In this document: piece by piece, positions 1 to 11,565 of the stretch | Layout of the letters: each line of letters begins with the position of its first letter | How positions within the stretch are numbered: the first letter of the stretch is position 1 | Source: Theocolax elegans | Lineage: Eukaryota; Arthropoda; Insecta; Hymenoptera; Cerocephalidae | Length of the DNA stretch: 64,000 nt | Reading direction: 5' to 3' | Assembly (NCBI GenBank): GCA_026168455.1 | Contig: CM047426.1 | Coordinates: 69,536,916 to 69,600,915, forward strand | The notes under the pieces: generated by a model | What the model was told of the DNA's origin: nothing | Database searches by the model: none | What the model saw: the letters and a program-made list of their open reading frames with translations, nothing else | Program-made: the position numbers and the translations under genes

Positions 1-232
1 TATTATATTATTGAGTATACGTTTAAACATTTTATGAGTTTCATCAAGAATCAGTAAGCTAATACACATTCTTTCAAGTTATGTTCACAAACTTTTTTTT
101 GCGCAAGGAAAAAATACATATATTATGTATTCTTGAAAAAACAATTTTAATATATATATATATATATATATTATATAAATATTCCGCCGCACGCACACAC
201 ACCCACATATATACATACATATATATACATAT
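1..232. repeat. Composite repeat edge with TA and CA microsatellites
   Basis: AT-rich start of the window, matching the reverse complement of about 56,720-56,960. It holds a (TA)n run near 151-170 and short CA/TACA repeats near 190-235. The small reading frames here are low-complexity translations of repeat DNA and are not genes. Confidence 0.7.
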
Positions 233-804
233 ATATGGTCTATTTCACGTCAAGTGGTACGATGAAGAAAGACAAAAAATTCACAAAAATTAACATGGTA
301 TTTCCCATTTAAATTTATAAAAAAATTTGGTGTTTCTTTAAATTATCATAACTTTTTACAGAATTGAAGGCCATAAAAATGCTACAGACTATTTGAAATG
401 TATTGCTCCAAGCTTTCTTTTAGACTTTTGGATAAAAAAATCAATTGTGGCGCACTTACACTTTTTTTTAAGTTGAATATTGACATGTAGTTTAAGTAAT
501 ATTGACCTTGAGATTAGAAATTCTAATCCAGAAGAATAAATTCTACACATAATTAATAACGAATGTTACATATAATGTTGTATAGTAAAAGTTGATAGAT
601 TTTGGGTTAAATAGCGATGAACCCAGCTGTTGTTGAAAAAAACAGGAAAAAGTTCACTTCTTGAGGTTAGAATAACTTTTGAGCTAATAAATACCAGTAC
701 CTAAAAATTTTTTTCTGTATTCTGAAAAACATTTGCAATGTGTACCCAAAATTTGGTGCATTTTAAAATTTTGATCGGACCACTTCACGTGGAATACCCC
801 ATAT
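233..804. repeat. Foldback-type element, CACGTGAAGTGG terminal family
   Basis: The left terminus has a TTTCACGTCAAGTGG-type motif preceded by (TA)n and the right terminus has the inverted partner CCACTTCACGTGGAAT followed by ATATG. The interior (about 330-720) matches the arms of the palindrome at 58,146-59,142. This copy is a lopsided, partly deleted foldback. No coding capacity. Confidence 0.7.
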
Positions 805-1680
805 GTATGGTAATGAACAATTAACTTACCAAAAATAGTAAAGTGCATATACTTAATTGTAGTATTTAGTAAAAACCTATTAAAATTTTAGATTATTTTA
901 AACGGATCTAAATAGAACTTTACCTCCTAAAATTAATTTATTGAAGTCATCGCCAAGAGTTCTGTATGTCATTAATATTTTGTACTTTTAGAGTAATAAA
1001 ACTTTCTTCTTAATTAAATTAATTTTTGTATTAGTTTTAAAGAATTATTTATAATATGTTAGCGGTATATAAATAAAAACCTGTTTCTTCCATTTCTCCC
1101 GTAATTCGTAATTTGCACCCTCTTTCAAAATTTGCGTTTTAATCCATAATTATATCCAATTTATTTTTCCCTTTAGTTACAGAGCCCATATATTTATTTT
1201 AATTATTATAAACAAAGGCATTCCTTAATTAACCTTTTGTATCTAATAAATACATACTTGTTTATTTGAAATATTGTTTTATATAAATATACGTAATCTA
1301 CTTACTTATATATCCATACAATTTTTAAATTTGATTTGAATAATATTTAAATTAAATGCTCCTAAATTAATAATTTTCGAAAATCTATTCAAATGTAATT
1401 CGTATTTTATATTGCCACTGTTAAAATTTGAATCTTCTTTTGCCATTACTGTTTATAATAGAATTATCTTAAAAATGCAATAATTAATGTATTTAATTTT
1501 TAATATATTGTATATTTCACATATAGATATTTGGAAAAGTGTATGTTATACTTGATTAATATTTATTTTATCTTCGACAAATTGTGCATATTTTTAAAAA
1601 CATTACATTAAATTTTAGGTCCGTTTTTATTTTATGAGTTTTATCAGGAATAAGTAAACTAATACAGATTCTTTCAAGTT
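805..1680. repeat. AT-rich dispersed repeat unit R (inverted copy)
   Basis: This stretch reads as the reverse complement of 54,680-55,530 and, more diverged, of 56,930-57,790. Long shared blocks include the segment near 825-1,000 and the segment near 1,500-1,680. No open frame. It probably belongs to a non-autonomous transposon or satellite whose class I cannot assign. Confidence 0.7.
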
Positions 1681-1811
1681 ATATTCACAACTTTTTTTTG
1701 CGCTCGGAAAAAATACATATATTATCTATTCTTGAAAAAACAAATAACACGTACACACACACACGCACACGCACACACACACACGCACACACACGCACGC
1801 ACACACACGCA

Positions 1812-1843
<32 letters not shown>

Positions 1844-2246
1844 CACACACACACGCACGCACGCACACACACACACATACACACTTATATATATGACATA
1901 TATATATATAACATATATATATGACATATATATAACATATATATATAACATACATGTATAACATATATATGACATATATATAACATATATATAACATATA
2001 TATTATAACATATATATGACATATATATAAAACATATATATATGTTGAATTCTGAATTCTTAGACACGGCGGCGGCGGCGGCGGCGGCGGCGAAATATTT
2101 ATATATTATAGAGAGATATATTCACAACTTTTTTTTGCGCTCGGAAAAAATACATATATTATCTATTCTTGAAAAAACAAATAACACGTACACACACACA
2201 CGCACACGCACACACACACGCACACACACGCACGCACACACACGCA

Positions 2247-2278
<32 letters not shown>

Positions 2279-2658
2279 CACACACACACGCACGCACGCA
2301 CACACACACACATACACACTTATATATATGACATATATATATATGTTATATATATATATATAACATATATATGACATATATATATAACATATATATATAA
2401 CATATATATATATAACATATATATGACATATATATATAAAACATATATATATGTTGAATTCTGAATTCTTAGACACGGCGGCGGCGGCGGCGGCGGCGGC
2501 GAAATATTTATATATTATAGAGAGATATATTCACAACTTTTTTTTTGCGCTCGGAAAAAATACATATATTATCTATTCTTGAAAAAACAAATAACACGTA
2601 CACACACACACGCACACGCACACACACACACGCACACACACGCACGCACACACACGCA

Positions 2659-2690
<32 letters not shown>

Positions 2691-2935
2691 CACACACGCA
2701 CGCACGCACACACACACACATACACACTTATATATATGACATATATATATATGTTATATATATATATATAACATATATATGACATATATATATAACATAT
2801 ATATATAACATATATATATATAACATATATATGACATATATATATAAAACATATATATATATGTTGAATTCTGAATTCTTAGACACGGCGGCGGCGGCGG
2901 CGGCGGCGAAATATTTATATATTATAGAGAGATAT
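1681..2935. repeat. Three tandem ~400-445 bp composite microsatellite units
   Basis: The block starting CACAACTTTTTTT recurs at about 1,687, 2,131 and 2,532. Each unit then carries a (CA)n/(CGCA)n tract, a TATATGACATATA/ATAACA tract, a GTTGAATTCTGAATTC block, a (GGC)n run of about nine (2,068-2,092; 2,477-2,501; 2,887-2,908) and AATATTTATATATTATAGAGAG. An inverted shorter copy sits at 53,905-54,310. All frames in this block are repeat translations. Confidence 0.85.
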
Positions 2936-2939
2936 ATAT

Positions 2940-3180
2940 ATCTCTTTGCGGCCACTTCTCAAACAACTTGCTAACAGTTTTTACCTCTGTAGGCGTTCTC
3001 TCACGGGATGGAAAAAATTTCGTCTCTTTCTATCTTTCGCATCTCCTATGACGCTATCTCTTTTTGTTGCCATCGAATGAAAAAGAAAGTGGAAATAGCA
3101 AAAATTCGAGAATCGGAATTCAGCAAGCAACTTTAATAACATCGAATTTCTCCACTATGCACTTATGAATTCAAACCGGA
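2940..3180. repeat. 240-bp dispersed repeat, direct copy at 59,190-59,405
   Basis: The segment from GCGGCCACTTCTCAAA to ATCGAATTTCTCCACTATG is repeated in the same orientation at 59,196-59,405 with few differences. It is less AT-rich than its surroundings and non-coding by inspection. Confidence 0.75.
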
Positions 3181-4430
3181 TTTATTGTAAAGTGAAAACT
3201 TATATAAAAAATAGATGTGAGATTTGTAATTGCATAAATAGATAGTATAATTTTAAATGTACGAAAATATAAAAAATCTGAGGGGTTAGTTAGCTGTATA
3301 ATAAGGGCTTACGCGCCTGCATACTTGCGTGCAGGCGCTATCGCGCCTTTTGATCCTAGAAAATTCATCTTGAATATTTATTTATCCTTATTATCATACA
3401 CGTTAATCAAGTTCTGAAGCTTGAACTTTTAAACTTATAATTTACTTAAAATATATATTAAAAATAAGTACACCTCTACACTGAGAAAAATAGTATAATA
3501 AATATTAAAATAATCTATATTGTATACGAAAAGTGTAACATCTCAGCAATATAATTATTTTTGATATGTAATATTTAGATATATAATTAATATCCAATTT
3601 CGTAATTTTGCTGTTCAATATAGTAATTTTTATTATGCGAGTCAGCAAATTTTATTATTCAATCTGGTATTTTTTAAGTGCAAAACTAAAGAAGTAAAAA
3701 AGAATAACATTTGGCTTTTAATTAATTCGAAATAGATTTTATATATTTTTGACATTTAGGGAGAATTTCATTTATCAATTAATTACTCAAGAAACATTTA
3801 ACATTTTTGAAGTTTTAATTATATTACTATACTACTATTCTTACGCAGTTGATCGTAATTTTTATTCGCTTGCATATATTTATCTATTACACTTATTATC
3901 CACCAACTTAAATATTTATTTCAATCGCTCATTATACCAAGAAAAAACTGCACAGCAATATTTACAAAAAAATATAGTAAAGTATAACTAAAACAACTAG
4001 TTTATTTCATTGACTTCACTATACTATGGCTAAATTACTTATAAACGCATACTTGAATCAACCTACTTTTTTAGTACAATGGGTTCAGTTGATTTACTGA
4101 TATTCGACTGTATTTTTTACTATAATTCGCTTAGTTGAATTTACTATTTAGAAATATTTAATATAACACCATAATTTTTTAAAAGTATTTACTATTAAAA
4201 TGTTGTTACTGTTACAATATATTATTGCAGTATCATTATTCCACTATACAGTATTGTTAAATATACTATTATGTTTTAATAGTATATTGTGTGCCTAGGA
4301 CGTAAAGTGGGCTTTTTTAATCCGAGTGTGAAAAACACACGAGACATATGTTGAATGTTCGCGTTTGAAAGGCTCTAAAAATAGGGACACTATGCAAATA
4401 TTGCACTGTTATTAATAATTTCATATATAT
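3181..4430. other. AT-rich intergenic DNA with one GC-rich hairpin
   Basis: No gene is seen. A perfect 9-bp-arm hairpin, GCGCCTGCA at 3,313-3,321 and TGCAGGCGC at 3,330-3,338, stands out in otherwise AT-rich sequence. A CACTGAGAAAAATAGTA motif at about 3,478 resembles MITE ends but I found no clean partner. Confidence 0.5.
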
Positions 4431-4432
4431 AT

Positions 4433-5806
4433 ATGGGAGATTCCATGTGAAGTGATCCAGTTAAAAAATAGAATTTTGTTTTAATGTATGGAATCAGTAA
4501 AAAACTACTTGAATAGAGTGTAGCTAAATTTTTAGACCTAAATTTCAATTAGTACCAGAGCTGTAACCAATCAAAAAATCGAATTTTTTGAAAAAATTGA
4601 CTTTTTGGCCATGTTTATCACTTAATAACTCAAAATCTAACAATTTTTTTTTATATACATTAAATTTGAAAAAGTTTATAAATTTCAAGAAGAATCTGTT
4701 GGAATATTTCATTTATATTAGTTTAACACATTGAATATAGTTATAATTAATAAAAACCTTTGTAGTAAAAAAAAGGGTTGTACGATCAAAAATATTTTAT
4801 CCATCCAAGAATCTAATTAATCGATGATTAATTACCTTCAAAATGATGCAAAGTTTGAGTGCGGCAGAGCATTTCAGACAAAGTTATGGTGTTTTTAGGC
4901 AAATTTCTTAAAAAAAGAGAGCAAATGCATTTTATGAAAGAAACAGATTAACCGTATTACTTGCATTCAAACAATATGGCACTAATATTCTTCAATAATA
5001 CTAAAATATACTATTTAATGTTAGTTACTGATACTTTTCAATCTCTAAGCTGCTTACAAACACAAAACAGTAGGTATAAGCAGTTATACCTGTTATATAA
5101 TTGGATTTATTGGAATTTTAATAAGTTTCAGATATTTATTCAATTATATAACAGGTATAACTGCTTATACCTACTGTTTTGTATTTGTAAGCAGCTTAGA
5201 GATTGAAAAGTATCAGTAACTAACATTAAATAGTATATTTTAGTACTATTGAAGAATATTAGTGCCATATTGTTTGAATGCAAGTATACAGTTACTCTGT
5301 TTTTTTCATAAAATGCATTCGCTCTCTTTTTTTAAGAAATTTGCCTAAAACCACCATAACTTTGTATGAAATGCTCTGCCGCACTCAAACTTTGCATCAT
5401 TTTGAAGGTAATTAATCATCGATGAATTAGATTCTTAGATGAATAAAATATTTTTGATCGTACAACCCATTTTTTTGCGACAAAGGTTTTTATTAATTAT
5501 AACTATATTCAATGTGTTAAACTAATATAAATGAAATATTTCAACAGATTCTTCTTGAAATTTATAAACTTTTTCAAATTTAATGTATATAAGAAAAAAT
5601 TGTTAGATTTTGAGTTATTAAGTGATAAAAATGGCCAAAAAGTAATTTTTTTCAAAATATTCGATTTTTCGATTGGTTACAGCTTTGGTACTAATTGAAA
5701 TTTAGGTCTAAAAATTTAGCTATACTCTATTCAAGTAGTTTTTTACTGATTCCATACATTAAAACAAAATTCTATTTTTTAACTGGATCACTTCACATGG
5801 AATCTC

Positions 5807-5810
<4 letters not shown>
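4433..5810. repeat. Giant foldback element, ~670-bp arms
   Basis: ATGGGAGATTCCATGTGAAG at 4,433 is mirrored by its reverse complement ending at 5,810, and the two halves stay near-identical inverted copies to a centre near 5,120 (for example GGTATAAGCAGTTATACC at about 5,072 and again inverted near 5,155). (TA)n flanks both ends. The central open frame at 4,961-5,206 only spans the hairpin. No transposase is present, so the element is non-autonomous. Confidence 0.9.
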
Positions 5811-5840
<30 letters not shown>

Positions 5841-6392
5841 GTAAGTATGTGCAAGTGTGCGTGTGCATGGACGCATGCGCGTGCGTGTGCGTGTGTGCAT
5901 ATGTACGTGAGCGTGTGTGTGTTTGTATACGACTAAAAGGGGTCTATAAAAAAAACGCCCGCTGCTGAAAAAAAAACGCTTGCTTCTCCAGGTTTAGCGG
6001 GCGTTTTCTTTATGGGCGCAAAAGGACTACTTTAGTCCCTATTTTTAGGGCGCAAAAACGCGATTTTCGTGCATGTGTTAGAAAAATTATTTTTTATTGA
6101 ATTTTTTTATTATCACTAATTAATATGTATGACAATGAACTTACAATTAACTATACATTCAAAGAGTATTATCGGATTCAATGATAAATATAGATACTAT
6201 ATTTCCACAAGTATTTTCCTCTCAGATATTTGTTTGGAATTTTACCCACAAAAGAATCATGTTTTTTTTAACTCAATCGATTAAAAAATGCATCCAATAA
6301 GTTTCTAATTACTTTTTTAGTAGAGAAATGTGTTTGAGAATGTTGTAGTGAACGGAACGGACGAATAGAGAAAGTTTTCCTATACTTATATA
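5811..6392. other. Microsatellites and AT-rich spacer
   Basis: (TA)n to about 5,836, then a GTGTGC/GCGTGT-rich tract to about 5,925. A short inverted repeat AAAACGCCCGCT (5,952-5,963) and AGCGGGCGTTTT (5,996-6,007) follows. No gene seen in the rest. Confidence 0.6.
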
Positions 6393-6541
6393 GCTTTTCC
6401 CTGCCTCGAGTAAATGCGAGACGGTGGGGTTATTTAGGGAGAGGTAAGCACCCACACGTGCTTGTTGAGGTGGTGAGTGAACACCATAAAAACCCTCCAT
6501 GAGGAGGGTATATGGTAAGTAAGTGCCAGAGGGACATAAAC
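6393..6541 (+). mobile_element. 5'-truncated copy of the 5S-derived SINE
   Basis: The segment from TTTTCCCTGCCTCGAG through ATGCGAGACGGTGGGG to GGTAAGTAAGTGCCAG matches the 3' body of the SINE at 16,246-16,687 (there ATGCGAGATGGTGGGG, AGCACCCACAC, GGTGAACACC, GGAAGTGCCAG). The 5S-like head is missing. Two copies in one window support a dispersed family. Confidence 0.7.
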
Positions 6542-6562
6542 TCGAATATAATTTATATACAT

Positions 6563-8509
6563 ATGGGAGATTCCATGTGAAGTGATCCAGTTAAAAAATA
6601 GAATTTTGTTTTAATGTATGGAATCAGTAAAAAAACTACTTGAATAGAGTGCAGCTAAATTTTTAGACCTGAATTACAATTAGTACCAAAGCTGTAGCCA
6701 ATCAAAAAATCGAATTTTTTGAAAAAATTGACTTTTTGGCCATGTTTATCACTTAATAACTCAAAATCTAACAATTTTTTCTTATATACAATAATTTGAA
6801 AAAGTTTATTAATTTCAAGAAGAATCAGTTGAAATATGTCATTTATATTATTTTAAAACTTTGAATATAGTTATAATCAATAAAAACCTTTTTAGTAAAA
6901 AAAAAGGGTTGTACGATCAAAAATATTTTATCCATCCAAAAATCTAATTCATCGATGACTAATTACCTTCAAAATAATGCAAAGTTTGAGTGCGGCAGCG
7001 CATTTCAGACAAAGTTATGGTGTTTTTAGGCAAATTTCTTAAAAAAAGAGAGCGAATGCATTTCTCACTAAAAACATAAGTATGACTTTTTTTGTAAAAT
7101 TTTCCAAACTTTTCAATAAAAATACTTTTAAAGACATAAATGTATGCTGTCACACTCTTGTAAGCCATTTAAACCTTAAATAGTGAAAATCAGCAATTCT
7201 GCTCCGGACTCTGGTAACCTAATACTGTCTAAAAGATGTCTTTTTATAGTCAGAAACTGCCTAAAATTTCCAGAGTGGGTCTAATCATTAAGATCACTTA
7301 TGGTCAAAATATCCGGGAAAAGTGCCCGAAATATTAATAGAAATGTATATTTGTTGCCTTATAATGATGAATCTATTAGCATGGTCATTGCAAAAAAATT
7401 TATGCACTTACCTTGGAATGGTAGAAAAGTATCTTCACTTGTTTCAGTATCCATCTAATCCCCTGTAAGCTGCTAAAAATGCAAATATTATTATACAAAT
7501 GTAAAAAATTAATTTTTAAACATTTATAATGCTGGATTTTTAGTTTTACATCCCTTACAAGAATTATAATACTAATCTGAAGCATTACTATAAAAGTATC
7601 AACATTATTATTATTATTATTATTATTCAGCAATACATTGTTTAGATTTCACAAACTTGTCACTGTCACGTTATCATATTATTCATTATAATTATGTATC
7701 CGATTTATTTATATATCTTTTGTATTAAATACGTATATTCAGTTATTGTAATAATGATGTTTATATATTTATAGTAATCCTTCAGATTAGTATTATAATT
7801 CTTGTAAGGGATGTAAAACTATAAATTCAGCATTATAAATGTTTAAAAATTAATTTTTTACATTTGTATAATAATATTTGTATTTTTAGCAGCTTACAGG
7901 GGATTAGATGGATACTGAAACAAGTGGAGATACTTTTCTACCATTCCAAGGTAAGTGCATAAATTTTTTTGCAATGATCATGCTACTAGATTCATCGTTA
8001 TAAGGCAACAAATATACATTTCTATTAATATTTCGGGCACTTTTCCCGGATATTTTGACCATAAAGGATCTTAATGATTTAGACCCACTCTGGAAATTTT
8101 TAGGCAGTTTTTGACTATAAAAAGACATCTTTTAGACAGTATTAGGTTACCAGAGTCCGGAGCAGAATTGCTGATTTTCACTATTTAAGGTTTAAATGGC
8201 TTACGAGAGTGTGACAGCATACATTTATGTCTTTAAAAGTATTTTAAATGAAAAGTTCGGAAAATTTTACAAAAAAAGTCATACTTATGTTTTTAGTGAA
8301 AAATGCATCCCCTGGGAGCTAAAAATTCATGAAAATGGGCATATAATGCAAAAAAGTGCTAAAATGTCAACTTTGACTCTCTGTAACTTAAAATAATGGC
8401 CCAGAAAAAATCTGAAAAAATTCAGGAGAACTACTGGATACCTCTAAAACATATTCCCACAGTTATAGCAATATTTATTTTTTTCATCTTCGATGTCACA
8501 GAGAACCAC

Positions 8510-8563
<54 letters not shown>

Positions 8564-8711
8564 TTGACTATTGCACCAATATGAGATAAACACCCAAAAA
8601 AATTTCTTTTACTTTCTGCAAGTGAATTCAAATGATTTCCTGTAGGTTACAACTACTTAAAACAATATTTATTTTTTGTCCGGATCACTTGACGTAGTAT
8701 CTTTCATATAT
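6563..8711. repeat. Chimeric nested foldback element
   Basis: The left outer part (6,563 to about 7,055) is nearly the same as the left arm of the 4,433-5,810 element. From about 7,060 a different family takes over and forms its own palindrome (about 7,066-7,590 against 7,773-8,300, centre near 7,680). The right side carries a second terminus GGTGGTTCTCTGTGACATCG (inverted, ending near 8,512), a (TA)n run to 8,556 and finally a degenerate outer terminus at about 8,676-8,710. Small mirrored frames near 6,959-7,168 and 8,196-8,396 are two arms of the same hairpin and not genes. Confidence 0.8.
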
Positions 8712-9645
8712 TGTAACGGTAAGGTGCTGTTTACCTTACCATTTGACGAATTCGAGCAACATGAGCGACCAGTATCGTAATGTTCGCATTGGCTCGGGCC
8801 GGCAAGATTCGGCTCGGCTCGGTTCGTCGTGGCTATACGGGAGAGATCGGCTTAGCTCGCGAAAGATTCACACGCACACCTGAATACATAGGTATAGCCG
8901 CCTTGACACGCGACAGGTTTTGTCTCCCCGCGTCCCGTGTTTTAGCTCCGCCGTGATTGTTTTGCCGTGGTGCTCGTAGGTGTATTTCGACTGCAGGCCG
9001 ACCCTGCATTTGCCGTGAGTGCTGCGAAGGCGAAGGGACCACACGCCCGATACCACAAAGGGAGCAAGCGAGCGGGAGAGAGACAGAGAGAGAGAGAGAG
9101 CGACCGGACAGCTGATCGTTATTCGATTCCAGCAAAGAACAGAAGTAAGTGGTACCACTTCACGCAATCGCGTTTTGTTCAATAAACAATAAATAGTTTA
9201 TTTATTGCGCTATACCAGTCCCGTTGACTCTGTGTATTATTTTAGTTCGCGATATTTTCCCCTCTTTCTCCACAAGTCGGCCGTTTACCGACTTGTAATT
9301 TAAGATGTAGGCCTCAGCGACATATTTTGTTCGTTCTTTATTTTTTATATATATTTGAATATATTCTTTTTATTAATACAAATTCAATCCGGTGTTCGAG
9401 TGATTGAATTTTAACTTACGTACGATTCCTTCCGGGATACTAAGAGTCCGTATATTCTTAATTGACAAGTGCTCGACGCGATATCCCTATTTTGAGGTCA
9501 ATTTCAGATTTGATTTTTACCGCTGACAGGTAATCGCTGCCGCAATGCGGAAAAAATACGTTTATTTAAATAGGGTAAGTTCGAGCGTACCGCTGAGCAG
9601 CCGCGATAATAAAATAAACATCCGCGCGGCTATCAAACTGTTACA
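8712..9645. mobile_element. LTR-like block, TGTAACGG...CTGTTACA
   Basis: A GC-richer block begins TGTAACGGTAAGG exactly at the end of the foldback and ends ACTGTTACA. It contains a (GA)n stretch near 9,085-9,102 and AATAAA signals near 9,180. Form and ends resemble the solo LTR at 14,945-16,035, but the 4-bp flanks do not match (ATAT against TAAG) and no primer-binding site follows. It may be a solo LTR with eroded edges or the 5' LTR of the gypsy remnant downstream. Confidence 0.55.
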
Positions 9646-10108
9646 TAAGATATATTTTGTTATTTTGAATAAAAATTTGTTGGTTTTTAATATTTATTTT
9701 GTTAAATCAAATAATTGATTATTAGAATACATTTTTATTTTCATTGTTTCAAGTAATATATTGATTACTGGTTAGTTTTTGTTTGTTAGATTCTTGTATA
9801 TTTTTATTAAAAGTAAATAAATATATTTATTCAAAACAAGTACATAATTTGATAAGTATATTTGAGATAAATCATTTATTTTTTTTTTTAACAAAATTTA
9901 TTTGATCATACTATATTTTTTTCAGTGTTGTAAAAAATGTTTATATTTATATTAAATAATTGCATATGCATTTTTATATCTTATGCAATTATTAAATTAT
10001 TAATTTTTTCCTATCTTTTCAATTGATTCCTTAAATTAAGATATGTCTGCATTTAAATATAATCATAAATTCATTTTTTATACACTTATTTTTTACTAAT
10101 TTACTAAA
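9646..10108. other. AT-rich spacer
   Basis: Strongly AT-rich sequence in which I see no gene, RNA or clear repeat boundary. Confidence 0.5.
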
Positions 10109-10650
10109 GAGTATGAGCAGCACCTAACATGGGACACGAAATTCTCTAGTTCCAATGTTAAGCGTGAAAAGCTTGTACCAGAAGCTTTCCCAAAACCGAC
10201 TGGTGGAGCACGAGTTTTGGATAAAGTGGCGACTGTTGCCGAAAAGAGTAAGGATGACTCTTCTCTTTCGGATAACCAGTCGTCTAAGAAAACTATTAAG
10301 AAGAAGATCATGAAAAGTGCGAAAAACTCGCCATCTCTTCTTTTAGCGAATGCGAAGTAGCCGCTATGTACGGTACTTCAAACGTCGCTAATAGTTTTCA
10401 AAAACAGTACGACAAATCGAATAATTCTTTGACGAATTCTCAACTGCCCTAGCAGAATGGTTTTACCCACAAATGCCACAAAACCAGATGAGATTTGAAC
10501 AACCACAGGCGACGGCAGTAAACCCAACGAACCATAACACCAACTTTGTCGGTGTGTGTTTCACATGCCACAAAGTCGGTCATAGGTCGTCGGATTGTCT
10601 GAGCCGAATCTGCTACCGATGCGGAAATATTGGGTACTCCGCTGAATAGG
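10109..10650 (+). pseudogene. Decayed Ty3/gypsy gag with CCHC zinc knuckles
   Basis: A frame from 10,109 to about 10,360 reads as a basic, serine- and lysine-rich protein and ends at a TAG. After several frame changes, 10,537-10,648 encodes CFTCHKVGHRSSDC, a canonical CX2CX4HX4C retroviral-type zinc knuckle, followed by a second half-knuckle (CYRCGNIGY) that lacks its final His and Cys before a stop. This is the nucleocapsid end of a gypsy-type gag, the RNA-binding part of the particle protein. It has stops and frameshifts and cannot make a full Gag. The pol remnant of what is probably the same element lies at 12,199-12,880. Confidence 0.75.
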
Positions 10651-10940
10651 GCTCTACCGAATTGGGATCAAACTAGTACCAGCTGTGTGGAGCCAATGGC
10701 GTTACACTTTAAACGTGTCTCCAAAACGTGGGAAACCTGACGCAGGACACCCGAGCTGCCCGGACGCCCTGCACTGCATTAAGTAAACCGCGTGGTTTAC
10801 GAGGGCAAGAGTTTAAGGTTGGAGAACCCTCTATACTCTTTAAGAAGTCTAGCAATTCATTTGCTGACTTCTCTGAAGTCCTTATCGGAGATCAAATTCC
10901 TATACAGGCCGAAGTTCGTGTTGAAAGTAAATCTAACAAG
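10651..10940 (+). pseudogene. Gypsy gag-pol remnant, unassigned part
   Basis: Moderately GC-rich, coding-like sequence between the zinc knuckle and the inserted foldback. A frame of 74 codons at 10,728-10,952 has no motif I recognise. By position it would be the gag-protease junction. Confidence 0.4.
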
Positions 10941-11565
10941 GGAAGTACATAACCTCCGGGAAACGGATCTTATCCTAACTTTTGTATATCTTTTGTAATG
11001 TAGAAATATGAAGAAAGCCAAGTTATTGCTTGTCAATTGCCACGTTAACGAAAACTATTCGACATCTAATATTAGTTTCAATGAAAATTACTTCCAACAA
11101 AATCGCTTATAACTCCGAAACAAATAAAGATAATAATAATCGAACCAACAACCAGCAGAAAGTTGAGTTTAAGTAGACATAATTAAGAAAAAGAAACTAA
11201 AATTGCTCCATTTCGAGCAAAATTTTGATAAAAATAAGAAATTGAAGATCTTTTAACAAAAATTTAATATGAAAAGTTTGTTTTTTAGCCCAAAATTCTT
11301 CAATTCCTTATTTTTATCATAACTTTGCTCCAAATAAAGCAATTTAAGCTTCGTTTTTTTCAAACCATATTTACTTGAACTCAACTTTCTTCTGGTTTTC
11401 AGTTTGAGTGCCTGTCTCTATTTGTTTCCGAGTTGAGAGCGATCAAATTGGAAGTAATTTTCACTAATATTATTATTGGATATCGAATAACTTCCGTAAA
11501 AGTGGCCATTGGTAAGAGCTAACTTGGCTTTCTTCACATTTAATATTATAAAAGACATACCAAAG
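10941..11565. repeat. Foldback element inserted in the gypsy remnant
   Basis: Left (from 10,979) and right (to 11,565) halves are imperfect inverted copies: the left reads GAAGAAAGCCAAGTTATTGC and the right, inverted, GAAGAAAGCCAAGTTAGCTC. The centre lies near 11,270. The outer left 40 bp (GGGAAACGGATCTTATCC) recurs at about 40,553, so this is a dispersed family. It separates gag from pol of the host element. Confidence 0.8.

Noticed and set aside
1685..2785. Many overlapping frames of His/Thr, Cys/Val or Tyr/Ile repeats on both strands
   Set aside because: They are translations of (CA)n, (CGCA)n and TATATG repeats; the same unit repeats three times and on both strands.
5952..6007. Terminator-like hairpin AAAACGCCCGCT/AGCGGGCGTTTT
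   Set aside because: Eukaryotic context and no gene upstream; more likely a small inverted repeat.
6959..8396. Recurring frame with SVTAYIYVFKSI and KFYKKSHTYVFSEKC on both strands and again at 34.3 kb
   Set aside because: It follows the arms of a hairpin element, is mirrored within one element, and has no ATG-to-stop conservation beyond the repeat.
8712..9645. Firm call as the 5' LTR of the gypsy gag-pol at 10.1-12.9 kb
   Set aside because: No primer-binding site after its end, no matching 3' LTR, and no target duplication.
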